Below are positions 46,772-56,975 of a stretch of DNA of 64,000 bases, piece by piece. The translations under genes and the position numbers were made by a program. Each line of letters begins with the position of its first letter. Position 1 is the first letter of the stretch. This DNA comes from Beijerinckia indica subsp. indica ATCC 9039. Its GTDB lineage: Bacteria > Pseudomonadota > Alphaproteobacteria > Rhizobiales > Beijerinckiaceae. The DNA lies in the NCBI RefSeq assembly GCF_000019845.1, contig NC_010581.1, positions 1,617,501-1,681,500 of the forward strand. Direction: 5' to 3'. The notes under the pieces are model-generated. The model was not told the DNA's origin. It saw only the letters and a program-made list of their open reading frames with translations, and did no database searches.

Positions 46772-47518
46772 ATGACTCAACTGCATGGCAAGAAAGCCTT
46801 GGTCACGGGCGCTTCCCGTGGCATGGGCCGCGCGACGGCACTCGCTCTGGCAGCTGCCGGCGCGGAGGTGCTGGTCCACTACAGTTTCAATGAGAAGGCA
46901 GCAAACACCGTCGTCGAGGAGATCATAGGTAACGGCGGAAAAGCCCATGCCGTTGCAGCTGACTTGCGCGACATTCAAGGGACCTTCGACCTATCCGAGC
47001 GCGTCCGTGAGATTACTTCCGGAAAACTCGACATTCTCGTCGCCAATGCGGGTATCGCACGTCCAGCCCGTCTCGAAGATACGACAGTTGCAGACTTCGA
47101 CGACATGTTTGCCGTCAATGTCAAAGCCCCTTTCTTTCTGGTGCAACAGTTGTCGCCTATCATGGGCGCTGGCAGCAGCATTATTCTCACCTCGTCGTTG
47201 GCGACCCGCACGACCGTCGGCGACCTCTCAGCCTATGCCGCCTCGAAGGGAGCGATCTCGACATTGGTGACCCATTTCGCAGCAGAGCTGGGTTCGCGTG
47301 GTATCCGCGTCAACGCGATCGCACCGGGTGTCGTCGCCACCGACATGTCGAGTTTCGTCGAAACGACCGAGGGTCAGGAATTCACCCTGGGTATCCAGGC
47401 GATCAAGCGCGTGGCGACGCCGGAGGATATTGCCGGGGTGATCGTGTTCCTTGCAGGTGATGATGCCCGCTGGGTTACGGGGGACGTCATTCGGGCCGAT
47501 GGCGGTTCCAAGCTGTGA
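46772..47518 (+). CDS. SDR-family oxidoreductase
   Basis: The 248-residue protein is a classical short-chain dehydrogenase: cofactor motif TGASRGMG, NAG in ILVANAGIA, catalytic Ser in SSLATRT, Tyr-x3-Lys in YAASKGA, and GGSKL end. The Arg after TGASR suggests NADPH preference. ATG 46772 follows AAGGAAG. Probably cotranscribed with the MoaF-like gene under the divergent LysR. Confidence 0.9.
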   Translation: MTQLHGKKALVTGASRGMGRATALALAAAGAEVLVHYSFNEKAANTVVEEIIGNGGKAHAVAADLRDIQGTFDLSERVREITSGKLDILVANAGIARPARLEDTTVADFDDMFAVNVKAPFFLVQQLSPIMGAGSSIILTSSLATRTTVGDLSAYAASKGAISTLVTHFAAELGSRGIRVNAIAPGVVATDMSSFVETTEGQEFTLGIQAIKRVATPEDIAGVIVFLAGDDARWVTGDVIRADGGSKL

Positions 47519-47629
47519 CGTCGGCGATGGATTCGCTGAGTATAATGGGCCGCATCGATGTTGACGCCGTGAGCGCTTAGGGGATGCGCCACCTGATTGC
47601 AATAAGGGCAGGGATCGTCCGGGTTGTTT

Positions 47630-47814
47630 AGACTAGGATTGATAAGGTACGCCAGCATACTGAAGTCTGGAACGAAGAATAACGCACCGAACAACCACCA
47701 TGAATGTCCGCCCCAGGCATAGGCGGAGCATGCGGTGCCAAAGATCAGCGCACCTTCTAAGTGTAGCACAATGCGCGGAGCACCATGGACCATACCATCA
47801 AGCGAAGCGTTCAT
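47630..47814 (-). pseudogene. 5' fragment of a DUF4260 membrane protein gene
   Basis: From ATG 47814 the frame reads VLHLEGALIFGTACSAYAWGG and SWWLFGALFFVPDFSMLAYLINPS, which is the N-terminal half of DUF4260 proteins. After LINPS it continues into unrelated codons overlapping the SDR gene, so the C-terminal membrane helices are lost. The family is normally about 110-125 residues. Confidence 0.6.
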
Positions 47815-48045
47815 TTGCTCTGCATCCTATCAGCTAATTCACCCTGAACATGTGTCCCGCTGTCTACAAACGGCCTTGGTCGGCCTACCATTCTGTCGCG
47901 CGATTCCGGCCAGCCTTGGATGAATTTTTGTGTTTTCAAAGAACGACAGCATCGAACCGAAAAGTGGTGCCACTTTTCGGATAAATTTGACGCGTTTACA
48001 GAATGTTAGAGCATCGCTCCTGATTCCGATTTATCGAGCGATGCT
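47815..48045. other. intergenic segment with dispersed palindromes
   Basis: No gene is visible. The right-hand part carries the palindromic elements annotated separately. Confidence 0.4.
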
Positions 48046-48049
48046 CTAA
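47957..48049. repeat. dispersed palindromic element (copy 3, two hairpins)
   Basis: CCGAAAAGTGG (47957-47967) pairs with CCACTTTTCGG (47970-47980). A second hairpin has arms TTAGAGCATCGCTC (48006-48019) and GAGCGATGCTCTAA (48036-48049). The second overlaps the stop codon of the next minus-strand gene and may terminate it. The AAAAGTGG/CCACTTTT core is shared with copy 1 at 36.6 kb. Confidence 0.8.
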
Positions 48050-49026
48050 TCGGCTTTTGGCAGGCAGCCGAGTCCGGTGAGTGAAATGCGCACGGCTTCT
48101 TCGAGAGGCGTATGCGGTTCTTTGCCGAGAAAGGTCGTGAGCTTGGCATTATCGAGCTTGAACGGAACCTTCCAGAGATAGCGCATTTCCCAGAGTTCTC
48201 GCATGAGAGGGACGAAGGGCGAGGCCAGACCCACGGCCCACCAGGGAAAGCGGCGGATTTTAACGCGGGATGGGCCGGCGGCGCGCTGGATCGCGCGGAT
48301 GATTTCACAATCATCCTCAAGCCAATGGCCGCCGAAATGAAAGACCTCGTGGAGGCCAAGCCTGTCTTCCTGCTCGATAAGCTGCACAACCGTCTCGGCC
48401 ATATCGGGGAGATAGGCCCAGGCATGGCCGACGCCTCTACGGCCTGGATCTGCGATCGAGGGGATCGGCCGGCCCGGCTTGACCACAGCGCTGATCCAGC
48501 TATTGGCCGTCACATTTGGCCCGAAGAAATCACCGGCGCGCAGAACGAGCGATTTGACGCCGTCCTTTTGCGCCTCGCGCAAGGCTGTCTCCACCTCGAT
48601 GCGGATTTTTCCCTTGCGTGAAGGGGCCTCCTGCGGCGTGTCTTCCTTCAGGAGATGCGGTCCATCGACGGGAAAATTATAGATACTGCCGGGCAAAACG
48701 ATGCGGGCACCGGAATGCCTCGCGGCTTCGATCGTATTGCGCAGCATGGGCATGACGAGCCCGGGCCAGTTTCGATAGAGCGGGGGATTGGCCGCATGGA
48801 CGATGATGCTGGCGCCCTCGGCGGCGGCGATGATCTCCGCTTCATTGAGCGCATCGCCCTTTCGCCATTCGACCGATCCAGCCGGAAAATGGCAGCGCGC
48901 CGCTGCTGTCTCGGGGTTTCGGTTGACCGCCCTGATGCGCCAGCCACGGCGCAAAAGCGCACTGGCCACTTCATGACCAAAACCACCAGTCGCGCCGAGG
49001 ATGAGCGCCAATTTTTTCTCGGACAT
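48046..49026 (-). CDS. NAD(P)-dependent epimerase/dehydratase family protein
   Basis: The 326-residue extended-SDR protein starts KKLALILGATGGFGHEVASALL (GxxGxxG cofactor loop). ASIIVHAANPPLYRNW, a serine segment IVLPGSIYNF and YLPDMAETVVQLIEQ are typical of atypical NmrA/epimerase members. The catalytic YxxxK tyrosine is not clearly preserved, so it may bind NADPH as a sensor or reductase. It is divergent from a LysR gene. Confidence 0.8.
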   Translation of the reverse strand: MSEKKLALILGATGGFGHEVASALLRRGWRIRAVNRNPETAAARCHFPAGSVEWRKGDALNEAEIIAAAEGASIIVHAANPPLYRNWPGLVMPMLRNTIEAARHSGARIVLPGSIYNFPVDGPHLLKEDTPQEAPSRKGKIRIEVETALREAQKDGVKSLVLRAGDFFGPNVTANSWISAVVKPGRPIPSIADPGRRGVGHAWAYLPDMAETVVQLIEQEDRLGLHEVFHFGGHWLEDDCEIIRAIQRAAGPSRVKIRRFPWWAVGLASPFVPLMRELWEMRYLWKVPFKLDNAKLTTFLGKEPHTPLEEAVRISLTGLGCLPKAD

Positions 49027-49128
49027 TTCGTTCTCTATGATTCAGAAGAGGATCCGAGAAGATCTTCGGCTTGACGCCATATAAAATAAATCCCATGATT
49101 TATTGGGCTATCCATAAGAAAATTTATA

Positions 49129-50070
49129 ATGACGCGGCAAATTGATTGGGAATTGATCCGTTCCTTCCTCGCCGTTTTGCGGCAGGGCAGTCTTTCGGCC
49201 GCGGCGCGAAGCCTCGGCTTGACCCAGCCGACCCTCGGCAATCACATCAGCCAATTGGAAGCGTTTTTGGGCGCTTCACTCTTCACCCGCTCGCGCCAGG
49301 GATTGACACCGACGCAAGCCGCCTTGGCGATCCTGCCCGAGGCCGAGGCGATGGATGCCGCCGCCCGGGCTTTTGCGCGCCGGGCCTCCGGTGAAACCGA
49401 CGCCATGCGCGGCGCGGTGCGAATCACGGCGAGCGAAGTGATGGGCATGGAGGTTCTGCCGCTCCTGCTGCGTGATTTCATGCGCACTTATCCTGAGATC
49501 GTGGTCGAACTCTCGCTCACCAATCGCACCGAAGATCTTTTGCGGCGCGATGCCGATATTGCCGTCCGCATGGCACGCCCGGCTCAAGGCGCGTTGTTGA
49601 CGCGCCACATAGGACGGATCGGGTTAGGAGCCTACGCGCACAGGGATTACCTCGAGACCCGTTCATGTCCCCGCGCCATCGATGATCTCAAAAGTCATGT
49701 GCTGATTGGCCTCGATCGGGACCGTTTGCCATCGGTTGAGGGTGAGCCTGACGACGATGTTGGGGGAGAACTGCGTTCCATCCTGCAAAACTGGCCCTGC
49801 ACACTCAGAACCGATAACCATCTGGCTCACCTCGGCGCGATCCGGGCAGGACTTGGTCTTGGCATTTGCCAGCATGGCGTCGCGCGTCGCGACCCTGATC
49901 TTGTGCCTATTCTGCCCGAGATCATCAAACCAGCCCTGGATTGCTGGCTGGCGATGCATGAGGATCTCAAAGGGAGCCAAAGAACGCTGGTGCTGTTTCG
50001 TTATCTTGCGGCGGCGCTGAGCCAATATGCGGCGTCGAGCGCCGCTGGATGCGGAGATGGGCGGTCATGA
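49129..50070 (+). CDS. LysR-family transcriptional regulator
   Basis: The 313-residue product has a typical helix-turn-helix (WELIRSFLAVLRQGSLSAAARSLGLTQPTLGNHISQLEAFLG) and effector domain (GAVRITASEVMGMEVLPLLL). It is divergent by 102 bp from the epimerase gene and likely controls it. Confidence 0.88.
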   Translation: MTRQIDWELIRSFLAVLRQGSLSAAARSLGLTQPTLGNHISQLEAFLGASLFTRSRQGLTPTQAALAILPEAEAMDAAARAFARRASGETDAMRGAVRITASEVMGMEVLPLLLRDFMRTYPEIVVELSLTNRTEDLLRRDADIAVRMARPAQGALLTRHIGRIGLGAYAHRDYLETRSCPRAIDDLKSHVLIGLDRDRLPSVEGEPDDDVGGELRSILQNWPCTLRTDNHLAHLGAIRAGLGLGICQHGVARRDPDLVPILPEIIKPALDCWLAMHEDLKGSQRTLVLFRYLAAALSQYAASSAAGCGDGRS

Positions 50071-50848
50071 ATGGCGAAAGCGACCGCGTCGAACCTGAGA
50101 AGTGGGCACTATTTTTCGGATAAGTTTGATGCGTTTTCAAAAGCTTGGAACGCGTATCGGAGTCTGATTTCAAAAGTGACGCTCCAGCCGCGCTGTTGAA
50201 ACATGCACCAGTCTGATCGTCTCGGCGCCGCGCACGCGAACTTCGATCGTCTCGTGTCGAGATCGACTTTGCACAATTTTGAAGACGTCAACCAGCGGTT
50301 GCCAGAATTATCCGCCACGGAGTCGATCGCGCTCCGGGCGAGGGATGAGGCTCGACTTCCCTTCAACACCTATTCGGCATTCCGGCGGCCGAGCCGAAGC
50401 TATATCGGCCTCTTTACATACAACTACCTAAAGTTTAAACATTAAGGCATATTGATGGTGAATTTAAGGCATTTGAAGAGGCGTAACCGGGAGTTGTAAA
50501 ATTGTCTCACCTGGTGGATATAGTCATTTTCCTTTTGGCGATTTGTGGGGCCTTCGTGCTCATCGTGCTGAGCGGCAATCAGGTTAACCAATCTAACGAG
50601 TGGTGGCCGACGCAACCAAAGGTTTACCAACGGCACCCTTAGGGCCATCATCTTCGCCATATTCGATTTATGAAACGCAATTTGGGCTGGGAAATTTTCC
50701 CGGCCTTTTCTTTTGTTCCAAAGTCCTTTCAAACGGCCAAACCGATGAAGGCAATAGCTCACATGCGGTCGGCGTAGAGCAGGGCAGGTGAGCGAAGATC
50801 AGAGGAAGAAATGGCGGCGTGTCCCAGCGGAACGCCCACAAGCGACAT
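50071..50848. other. long intergenic segment with degraded repeat
   Basis: These 778 bases show no convincing gene; open frames of 80-106 codons on both strands have no ribosome site or family pattern. At 50,095-50,150 a decayed copy of the 48-kb palindromic element is visible (GAAGTGGGCACTATTTTTCGG, then ATAAGTTTGATGCG). From about 50,440 the sequence is AT-rich. Near 50,793 weak similarity to 52,208 begins, leading into the queF duplication. Confidence 0.45.
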
Positions 50849-51130
50849 TCACCCACGCCCGCGATAGGGTGCGACACCCTGGTCCGGGACCCAGGTGCCT
50901 GCTGGGAGTTCGCCAATCTGCCAGAAGACGTCGATCGGAATGCCGCCGCGCGGATACCAATAGCCGCCGATCCGGAACCAGGGCGGGGAGAGCAGTGTGA
51001 CGAGATCCTTGCCGATCCTGATCGTGCAATCCTCATGGAATGCGCCGTGGTTGCGAAACGCGCCGAGATAGAGCTTGAGCGACTTCGATTCGACCAGCCA
51101 ATCGCCCGGCACATAATCGATCACGAAAAG
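50849..51130 (-). pseudogene. duplicated 3' end of queF
   Basis: This segment repeats 52,288-52,569 in the same orientation at roughly 95% identity by eye. It encodes the last 93 or so QueF residues ([20 protein letters not shown]... to PYRGRG) but lacks the catalytic cysteine half. Codon 33 and others carry silent or mild changes, so the copy is not brand new. No ribosome site or native start. Confidence 0.85.
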
Positions 51131-51329
51131 CACAAACCCTGCATCCACTCCATTGTCATTTAATTTAGCTGCTACATCAGAAATGTGGAAGGATGCTTCA
51201 TTAGGTAGGCTTGGTGTTTCAGCTGGTATAAAAAAGCGTGTAAAAAACCGACACCAGTTAGCTTTCTTTCGTCAACCTGTAATATAATAGGCTCTTGATA
51301 CACCCTAAGCCTTGAAACTTGCACGTACC
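51131..51329. other. AT-rich intergenic segment
   Basis: This stretch is markedly AT-rich compared with both neighbours and holds no gene that I can see. It is part of the sequence inserted between the two queF 3' ends. Confidence 0.35.
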
Positions 51330-51605
51330 TTATGTGTCTTGTTCATTTTTCCAATCCACGAAAAGAGCTTGGGCGGCTCGTGCCGTTAGTTCTGGCGCTG
51401 GCTCCAAACCCATTTCCTCGGCTTCCATTTTTGCAAGATGTTGTTGTAATTGTTCTTCCGTGCAGTGACTATCGAGAAGTCTGAGTATATCTGAAAGATA
51501 TCGATCGTATTCATTCGATAAGTTTGGGTTGTCGCTTACTTCCAAGGGGTCCCAATACTTGAGGAGAAGAACTCGGAGGCGATTCGTTCTATCATCTTGG
51601 ATCAC
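51330..51605 (-). CDS. small acidic protein, immunity-like
   Basis: The 91-residue protein starts at GTG 51605, overlapping the upstream gene's TGA as GTGA. It reads LRVLLLKYWDPLEVSDNPNL, SNEYDRYLSDILRLLDSHCTEEQLQQHLAKMEAEEMGLEP, a pattern (WDPhGV, EYDxYhxxhhxLL, hxxHLxxhExxxMGL) known from small immunity-type hypothetical proteins beside polymorphic toxins. The assignment is by pattern memory only. It is acidic and soluble, as expected for an immunity protein. Confidence 0.6.
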   Translation of the reverse strand: MIQDDRTNRLRVLLLKYWDPLEVSDNPNLSNEYDRYLSDILRLLDSHCTEEQLQQHLAKMEAEEMGLEPAPELTARAAQALFVDWKNEQDT

Positions 51606-52129
51606 CTGCTTCTGCCTTCTTGCAACCCGGTCTCGCTGCCTGCGCTTGCGTCGCTGGTCCAGCGGCCATGGTCGTCGCGCGGCTGGTCGGGGCGGTATTT
51701 CAAGAATAGCGGCGCGGTATCGAAACCCTGACACTTCATCAGCGTCTCGGGTGCGAGTCCACTCTCCATCAATTGCTCGGCGGCGAAGAGACGCAAGCTC
51801 GCCCGCGCCGTGCAAGGCGGCAAGCGGACAAAAGCGAGATGAATGGTGCCAAGGGCCTTCTCGCCTCCGTTCCAGAGCTCGACGGCGCGTCGAATTTTGG
51901 TGAGAGCGTAAGGATCGACCGGTTGTTCATAAGCGGTCGAAAGCATTGCGAGGATGCGCCGCTCGTCGGCAAGATGAAGTTTATCCTGTCCGCTTCGATC
52001 GGCTCTCATCTTGGAAAGAAAGGTGCCAGCGCCGAGTGCGAGCCGCTTATTCGTAAATTCCATCCTTTCGTGAGAGCCGTTTAAGCTCTTCCGCTCCCGG
52101 GCGGCTGAAATCTCTTCTGTTAAATTCAT
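51602..52129 (-). CDS. hypothetical protein, possible toxin-carrier remnant lacking a toxin domain
   Basis: The 175-residue protein starts at ATG 52129 after GGAAGCGGA. The helical N-terminal part (ADERRILAMLSTAYEQPVDP, IRRAVELWNGGEKALGTIHLAFVRLPP, LRLFAAEQLMESGLAPETLMK) leads to KYRPDQPRDDHGRWTSD near the C terminus. In other Hyphomicrobiales proteins that I recall, such a PDQPRDDHGRW linker is followed by a variable toxin domain; here the protein stops about 15 residues later. It is coupled to the immunity-like gene by a 4-bp overlap. Function unproven. Confidence 0.55.
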   Translation of the reverse strand: MNLTEEISAARERKSLNGSHERMEFTNKRLALGAGTFLSKMRADRSGQDKLHLADERRILAMLSTAYEQPVDPYALTKIRRAVELWNGGEKALGTIHLAFVRLPPCTARASLRLFAAEQLMESGLAPETLMKCQGFDTAPLFLKYRPDQPRDDHGRWTSDASAGSETGLQEGRSR

Positions 52130-52238
52130 AAAAATCCGCTTCCACGGCCACAATATCCGGCCGGGGGTCGGGGATGAGCCGTTCAAACCGCAAAAACGGC
52201 GCGTGGACAAAGATCAGGGGAAGAAAAGTCCTTTAGCT

Positions 52239-52263
52239 AAAAAAGCCGCGCTTCACACGCGGC
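52239..52263 (-). terminator. intrinsic terminator of queF
   Basis: On the minus strand, GCCGCG-TGTGAAG-CGCGGC is followed at once by six T residues. This is the clearest intrinsic terminator in the window. It lies 25 bp after the queF stop. Confidence 0.85.
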
Positions 52264-52287
52264 ATGGAAGTGCTTGCAACCCTCGCC

Positions 52288-52746
52288 TCACCCACGCCCG
52301 CGATAGGGCGCGACGCCCTGATCCGGGACCCAGGTGCCTGCTGGGAGTTCGCCAATCTGCCAGAAGACGTCGATCGGGATGCCGCCGCGCGGATACCAAT
52401 AGCCACCGATCCGGAACCAGAGCGGGGAGAGCAGGGTGACGAGATCCTTGCCAATCCTGATCGTGCAATCCTCATGGAAAGCGCCATGGTTGCGAAACGC
52501 GCCAAGATAGAGCTTGAGCGACTTCGATTCGACCAGCCAATCGCCCGGCACATAATCGATTACGATATGCGCGAAATCCGGCTGCCCCGTTACCGGACAG
52601 AGCGAGGTAAATTCCGGGGCTGTGAAACGGGCGACATAAGACGTGCCGGGATGCGGATTGGCGACCCGTTCAAGTTTTGCCTCCTCCGGTGAGGCGGGAA
52701 GCGCAACGGCGCGGCCGAGCAGGGGGGCATCTGAGAAAGAGGACAA
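52288..52746 (-). CDS. queF: NADPH-dependent 7-cyano-7-deazaguanine (preQ0) reductase
   Basis: The 152-residue enzyme reduces preQ0 to preQ1 in queuosine synthesis. The thioimide-forming Cys50 is in [15 protein letters not shown] with Asp57 nearby, and the QueF motif reads [21 protein letters not shown]. Length fits the single-domain (YkvM-type) form. Its 3' part is duplicated at 50.8 kb. No preQ1 riboswitch-like structure is obvious upstream. Confidence 0.95.
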   Translation of the reverse strand: MSSFSDAPLLGRAVALPASPEEAKLERVANPHPGTSYVARFTAPEFTSLCPVTGQPDFAHIVIDYVPGDWLVESKSLKLYLGAFRNHGAFHEDCTIRIGKDLVTLLSPLWFRIGGYWYPRGGIPIDVFWQIGELPAGTWVPDQGVAPYRGRG

Positions 52747-53164
52747 GGATTGTTCCCAATTGGATCAGGCGTGGGCCAGCGAGGCGCAACATAAGCCACG
52801 ATATTTTTACAAAATGTAGGGATTTCTGCGGAAATTTCCGCATTTCCGCAAGCGACCTCTTCTTGGACGGATAAGGCGGCGCATCAAGCGGCTTGGGCTG
52901 AGGCAACAAGCTCCTGAAAAACAACGGTCTTTATCAATAACACAAATATGTTCTAGAGATATCAATATATGAAAATCGACATAGAGATAACAGATATTGA
53001 TATATGTCATTGATTATCTGAACTTAAATATCTGGCATATGAAATCGTGATGATGATATTCTTGAATCAATTTATGATTTTGCTAGGAAATAAAGGGCCG
53101 AGAAGGCATCCTGGGGTGTGTCCAGCAGCGTCTTTCAGCGCAATTCAAGGCGGGCTTTCCCTCA
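52747..53164. other. intergenic segment queF / TetR gene
   Basis: These 418 bases between divergent genes include an AT-rich stretch from about 52,930 to 53,090 and a GCGGAAATTTCCGC palindrome near 52,835. No gene is seen. The dyad could be a TetR-type operator but lies over 300 bp from the tetR start. Confidence 0.4.
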
Positions 53165-53797
53165 ATGGTGACGCATAAATCCCTCTTCAATGCGGGTCCT
53201 TTGACCGCCGAGCGCATTCTCGACGCCACGGAAGATGTTCTGCGTCGTTTCGGGCCCCTTAAAACCACGGTCATTGATGTGGCGCGTTTGCTCCGTGTCA
53301 GCCACGGCAGCGTTTACCGGCATTTCGCCCATAAGAACGCATTGCTCGATTCCGTGCTTGAACGTTGGCTCTCTCGCCTCTCGGGGCCGCTCGCCGTCAT
53401 TGCCGCCGAACCCGGTCCCGCGCCCGAACGTCTGCGACGCTGGTTCGATGTCATGATCAGGGTTCTGCGCAGCAAGGCGCGCGAAGATCCCGATCTTTTC
53501 GCGACCTATGTCGCCATGGCGGCGGAGACCGGCATTGCCTTTCAGGCCCATGGCGATCGGCTGCGGACTCATCTTGCCAAAATTCTCGACGATGGCCTGC
53601 GCCAGGGGCAGTTTCAGATTACCGATCCTCATGCGGCTGGAGCCGCTTTGCTCGATGCGACGGTTCGATTCCACCATCCCCTGCATGCCGGGGAATGGAG
53701 CGAGACGAATATCGACCGGGAGTTCGAGGCCGTCTGGTCGCTTGCTATGCGCGGCTTGGAAGCGCGCGGTTCGGAAACCGCTCGGCCACGATTTTGA
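53165..53797 (+). CDS. TetR-family transcriptional regulator
   Basis: The 210-residue product has a TetR helix-turn-helix (LTAERILDATEDVLRRFGPLKTTVIDVARLLRVSHGSVYRHFAHKNALLDSV, residues 13-65) and a helical ligand domain. HGSVYRHFAHK is the recognition-helix signature. It converges with the lytic transglycosylase gene; the target is not obvious. Confidence 0.88.
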   Translation: MVTHKSLFNAGPLTAERILDATEDVLRRFGPLKTTVIDVARLLRVSHGSVYRHFAHKNALLDSVLERWLSRLSGPLAVIAAEPGPAPERLRRWFDVMIRVLRSKAREDPDLFATYVAMAAETGIAFQAHGDRLRTHLAKILDDGLRQGQFQITDPHAAGAALLDATVRFHHPLHAGEWSETNIDREFEAVWSLAMRGLEARGSETARPRF

Positions 53798-53810
53798 TGG
53801 CTGTTCCATC

Positions 53811-54695
53811 TTAGCGTGCCGCCAGGCGCTTCCAGCGCGCCTCGATCCGCGCGGTAATGGCGCGGACCCGCGCCTCATGGGCGGCCCAAAAGGACCGGCT
53901 GACAGCGGCTGTCCGAATGCGGCCCGGGCGCCAATGGGAGACGATTGCCGGTCTGCTGGCGGCGAAGGCAGGAAGCAGGGCCGGCGCGGTGCCCGTACCA
54001 TAGGGCGAGCCACGCGCGGCAAGATGCGCCTTCGCCCTTTGGCAATAGGATTGGGAAAGCGGGGTCATGATCTCTTCGCCATGACCGGCGCGATATTTCA
54101 TGAGGGCGCGACAGAGATCGCCATTGGCGAGTTGCCAGGCGCGCCCAAGATAAAGCGCGCCATAGCGAAGATTGACCTCCGGCCTTGCGAGCTCCATGGT
54201 GCTTCCCCGAAAGCCGAGCATGGCGGCTGTTTCGGGGCGCACCTGCATCAAGCCGATTTCCCCGACGCCGCCAATGACACTCGGATCATAGCCGCTTTCG
54301 ATGGCGACCACGGCATCGGCGATTTCCGGCGGAAGGCCATTTTTGCGCGCTTCGCTGAGAATCAGCGCTTGATAGGGTTTTGCCGCCGCTGGAAGCGTGC
54401 CTTCCTTGCGATCATCAGTTTGGCTGCCCGTGGGAGTGGGAGCGGAGGCCTGGGGCGGCTTGGCGGAGGGAATCGGTCCCTCGATGGGGAGATTGGCGGC
54501 GGCTCGTCCCGGCATCGGGGCCATCAACACCATAGTGACAATCAGGATAATGAAAGGCTTGTAGCTGTCACTACCCAAGCTGCTGCAAAGGATCAGAGGA
54601 AGGGGGGATTCGTGGCTTTTCTTGCCTGCAATTGAAGCGTAGGAGCGAAACCGGGAAGAAAGGGGAGGTTTGAGAAAAGCCAAGGATCGCCGCAT
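53811..54695 (-). CDS. lytic transglycosylase, SLT domain
   Basis: The 294-residue protein has a hydrophobic N-terminal region (FIILIVTMVLMAPMPGRAAA) that acts as signal or anchor, a Pro/Ala linker, and an SLT domain at about residues 110-215 with the catalytic Glu in DAVVAIESGYDPSVIGGVGEIGLMQVRPETAAMLGF. Such enzymes cut the glycan of peptidoglycan in the periplasm. The long 48-residue stretch before the signal is unusual; the true start may be an internal TTG near 54,570. Confidence 0.85.
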   Translation of the reverse strand: MRRSLAFLKPPLSSRFRSYASIAGKKSHESPLPLILCSSLGSDSYKPFIILIVTMVLMAPMPGRAAANLPIEGPIPSAKPPQASAPTPTGSQTDDRKEGTLPAAAKPYQALILSEARKNGLPPEIADAVVAIESGYDPSVIGGVGEIGLMQVRPETAAMLGFRGSTMELARPEVNLRYGALYLGRAWQLANGDLCRALMKYRAGHGEEIMTPLSQSYCQRAKAHLAARGSPYGTGTAPALLPAFAASRPAIVSHWRPGRIRTAAVSRSFWAAHEARVRAITARIEARWKRLAAR

Positions 54696-56360
<1,665 letters not shown>

Positions 56361-56411
56361 TCAGGTTGAGGCAAGGTTACGGTTCTATTGTGGAACTGTG
56401 ATCCGGCGTTA

Positions 56412-56458
56412 GAAAAAGAAACGGCGGTTTCGCGAGCGCGGAGCCGCCATTTTCTTTT
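56412..56458 (+). terminator. intrinsic terminator of eno
   Basis: GGCGG (56423-56427) pairs with CCGCC (56444-56448), extended by flanking AAAGAAA/TTTTCTTT, followed by a T-rich tail. Confidence 0.75.
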
Positions 56459-56663
56459 GAAAAGTCTGTGTCGGTCAAAAATGACATCAAGCGATCCTTT
56501 TCAAGGCTTCGATGTCATTGTTTCAAGATCTGGAGTGCCGGGAAGCAGTCGTTCAAGCGGCATTGTCAATGCGGCCTTTGCGCCAACTGAGGACACCAAA
56601 TCTTTGCCCGCCGAACGACTGCTTGCGGTTCACTGAACGATTCCCCTAGTGATATCACCTCAA

Positions 56664-56694
56664 AGAAAGAGTTCGAATCCCTTCCGGCCCGCCA
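56664..56694 (+). other. tRNA 3'-end-like sequence
   Basis: The segment reads like the T arm and acceptor end of a tRNA: AAGAG-TTCGAAT-CCCTT (one mismatch in the T stem) then CCGGCCC-G-CCA. No matching 5' half, D arm or anticodon arm is found upstream. It abuts repeat copy 4, so it may be an attachment-site remnant left by an integrated element. Confidence 0.35.
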
Positions 56695-56790
56695 ACCCCG
56701 CCGATTACCCTCCATAGCCCGATAGTGCCGCCGATTTCCGCATGACACCAAGCGGTATAGCGAACCGCCGATTCCACGCTATCACCCGAT
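56688..56790 (-). repeat. repeated C-terminal coding remnant, copy 4
   Basis: This copy closely matches 61,590-61,680 at the DNA level, including GCATGACACCA and GCGGTATAG. In one minus-strand frame it reads IPLGVMRKSAALSGYGG, stop, SAGLAG, matching copy 1 with an in-frame stop. Confidence 0.6.
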
Positions 56791-56975
56791 ACTTGCTAGT
56801 CGGCGACAATCGAAGCCTGATCGCCTGGACCAAAATGCTCGTCAGGCTGAGCTTCTATGACAGGGGCCACGGTAAAGGTTAGACGGACTGCGATACCGGG
56901 ATAACTGCCCGATGTGATGGGGATGGATCTTGCCGGCGTCCTCCATCACTGGCATTGGGCTTCTTGTGCCGGGTG

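Larger units (their letters stand above)
56361..56975. other. long intergenic segment after eno
   Basis: These 615 bases hold the eno terminator, a tRNA-3'-end-like stretch and repeat copy 4, annotated separately. No gene is seen. The last part (56,800-56,975) shows nothing recognisable. Confidence 0.45.

Noticed and set aside
50203..50445. 80-codon plus-strand frame
   Set aside because: No ribosome site, no family pattern and location within repeat debris.
52747..52850. preQ1 riboswitch upstream of queF
   Set aside because: No preQ1-I or preQ1-II-like conserved core or pseudoknot could be recognised in the leader.
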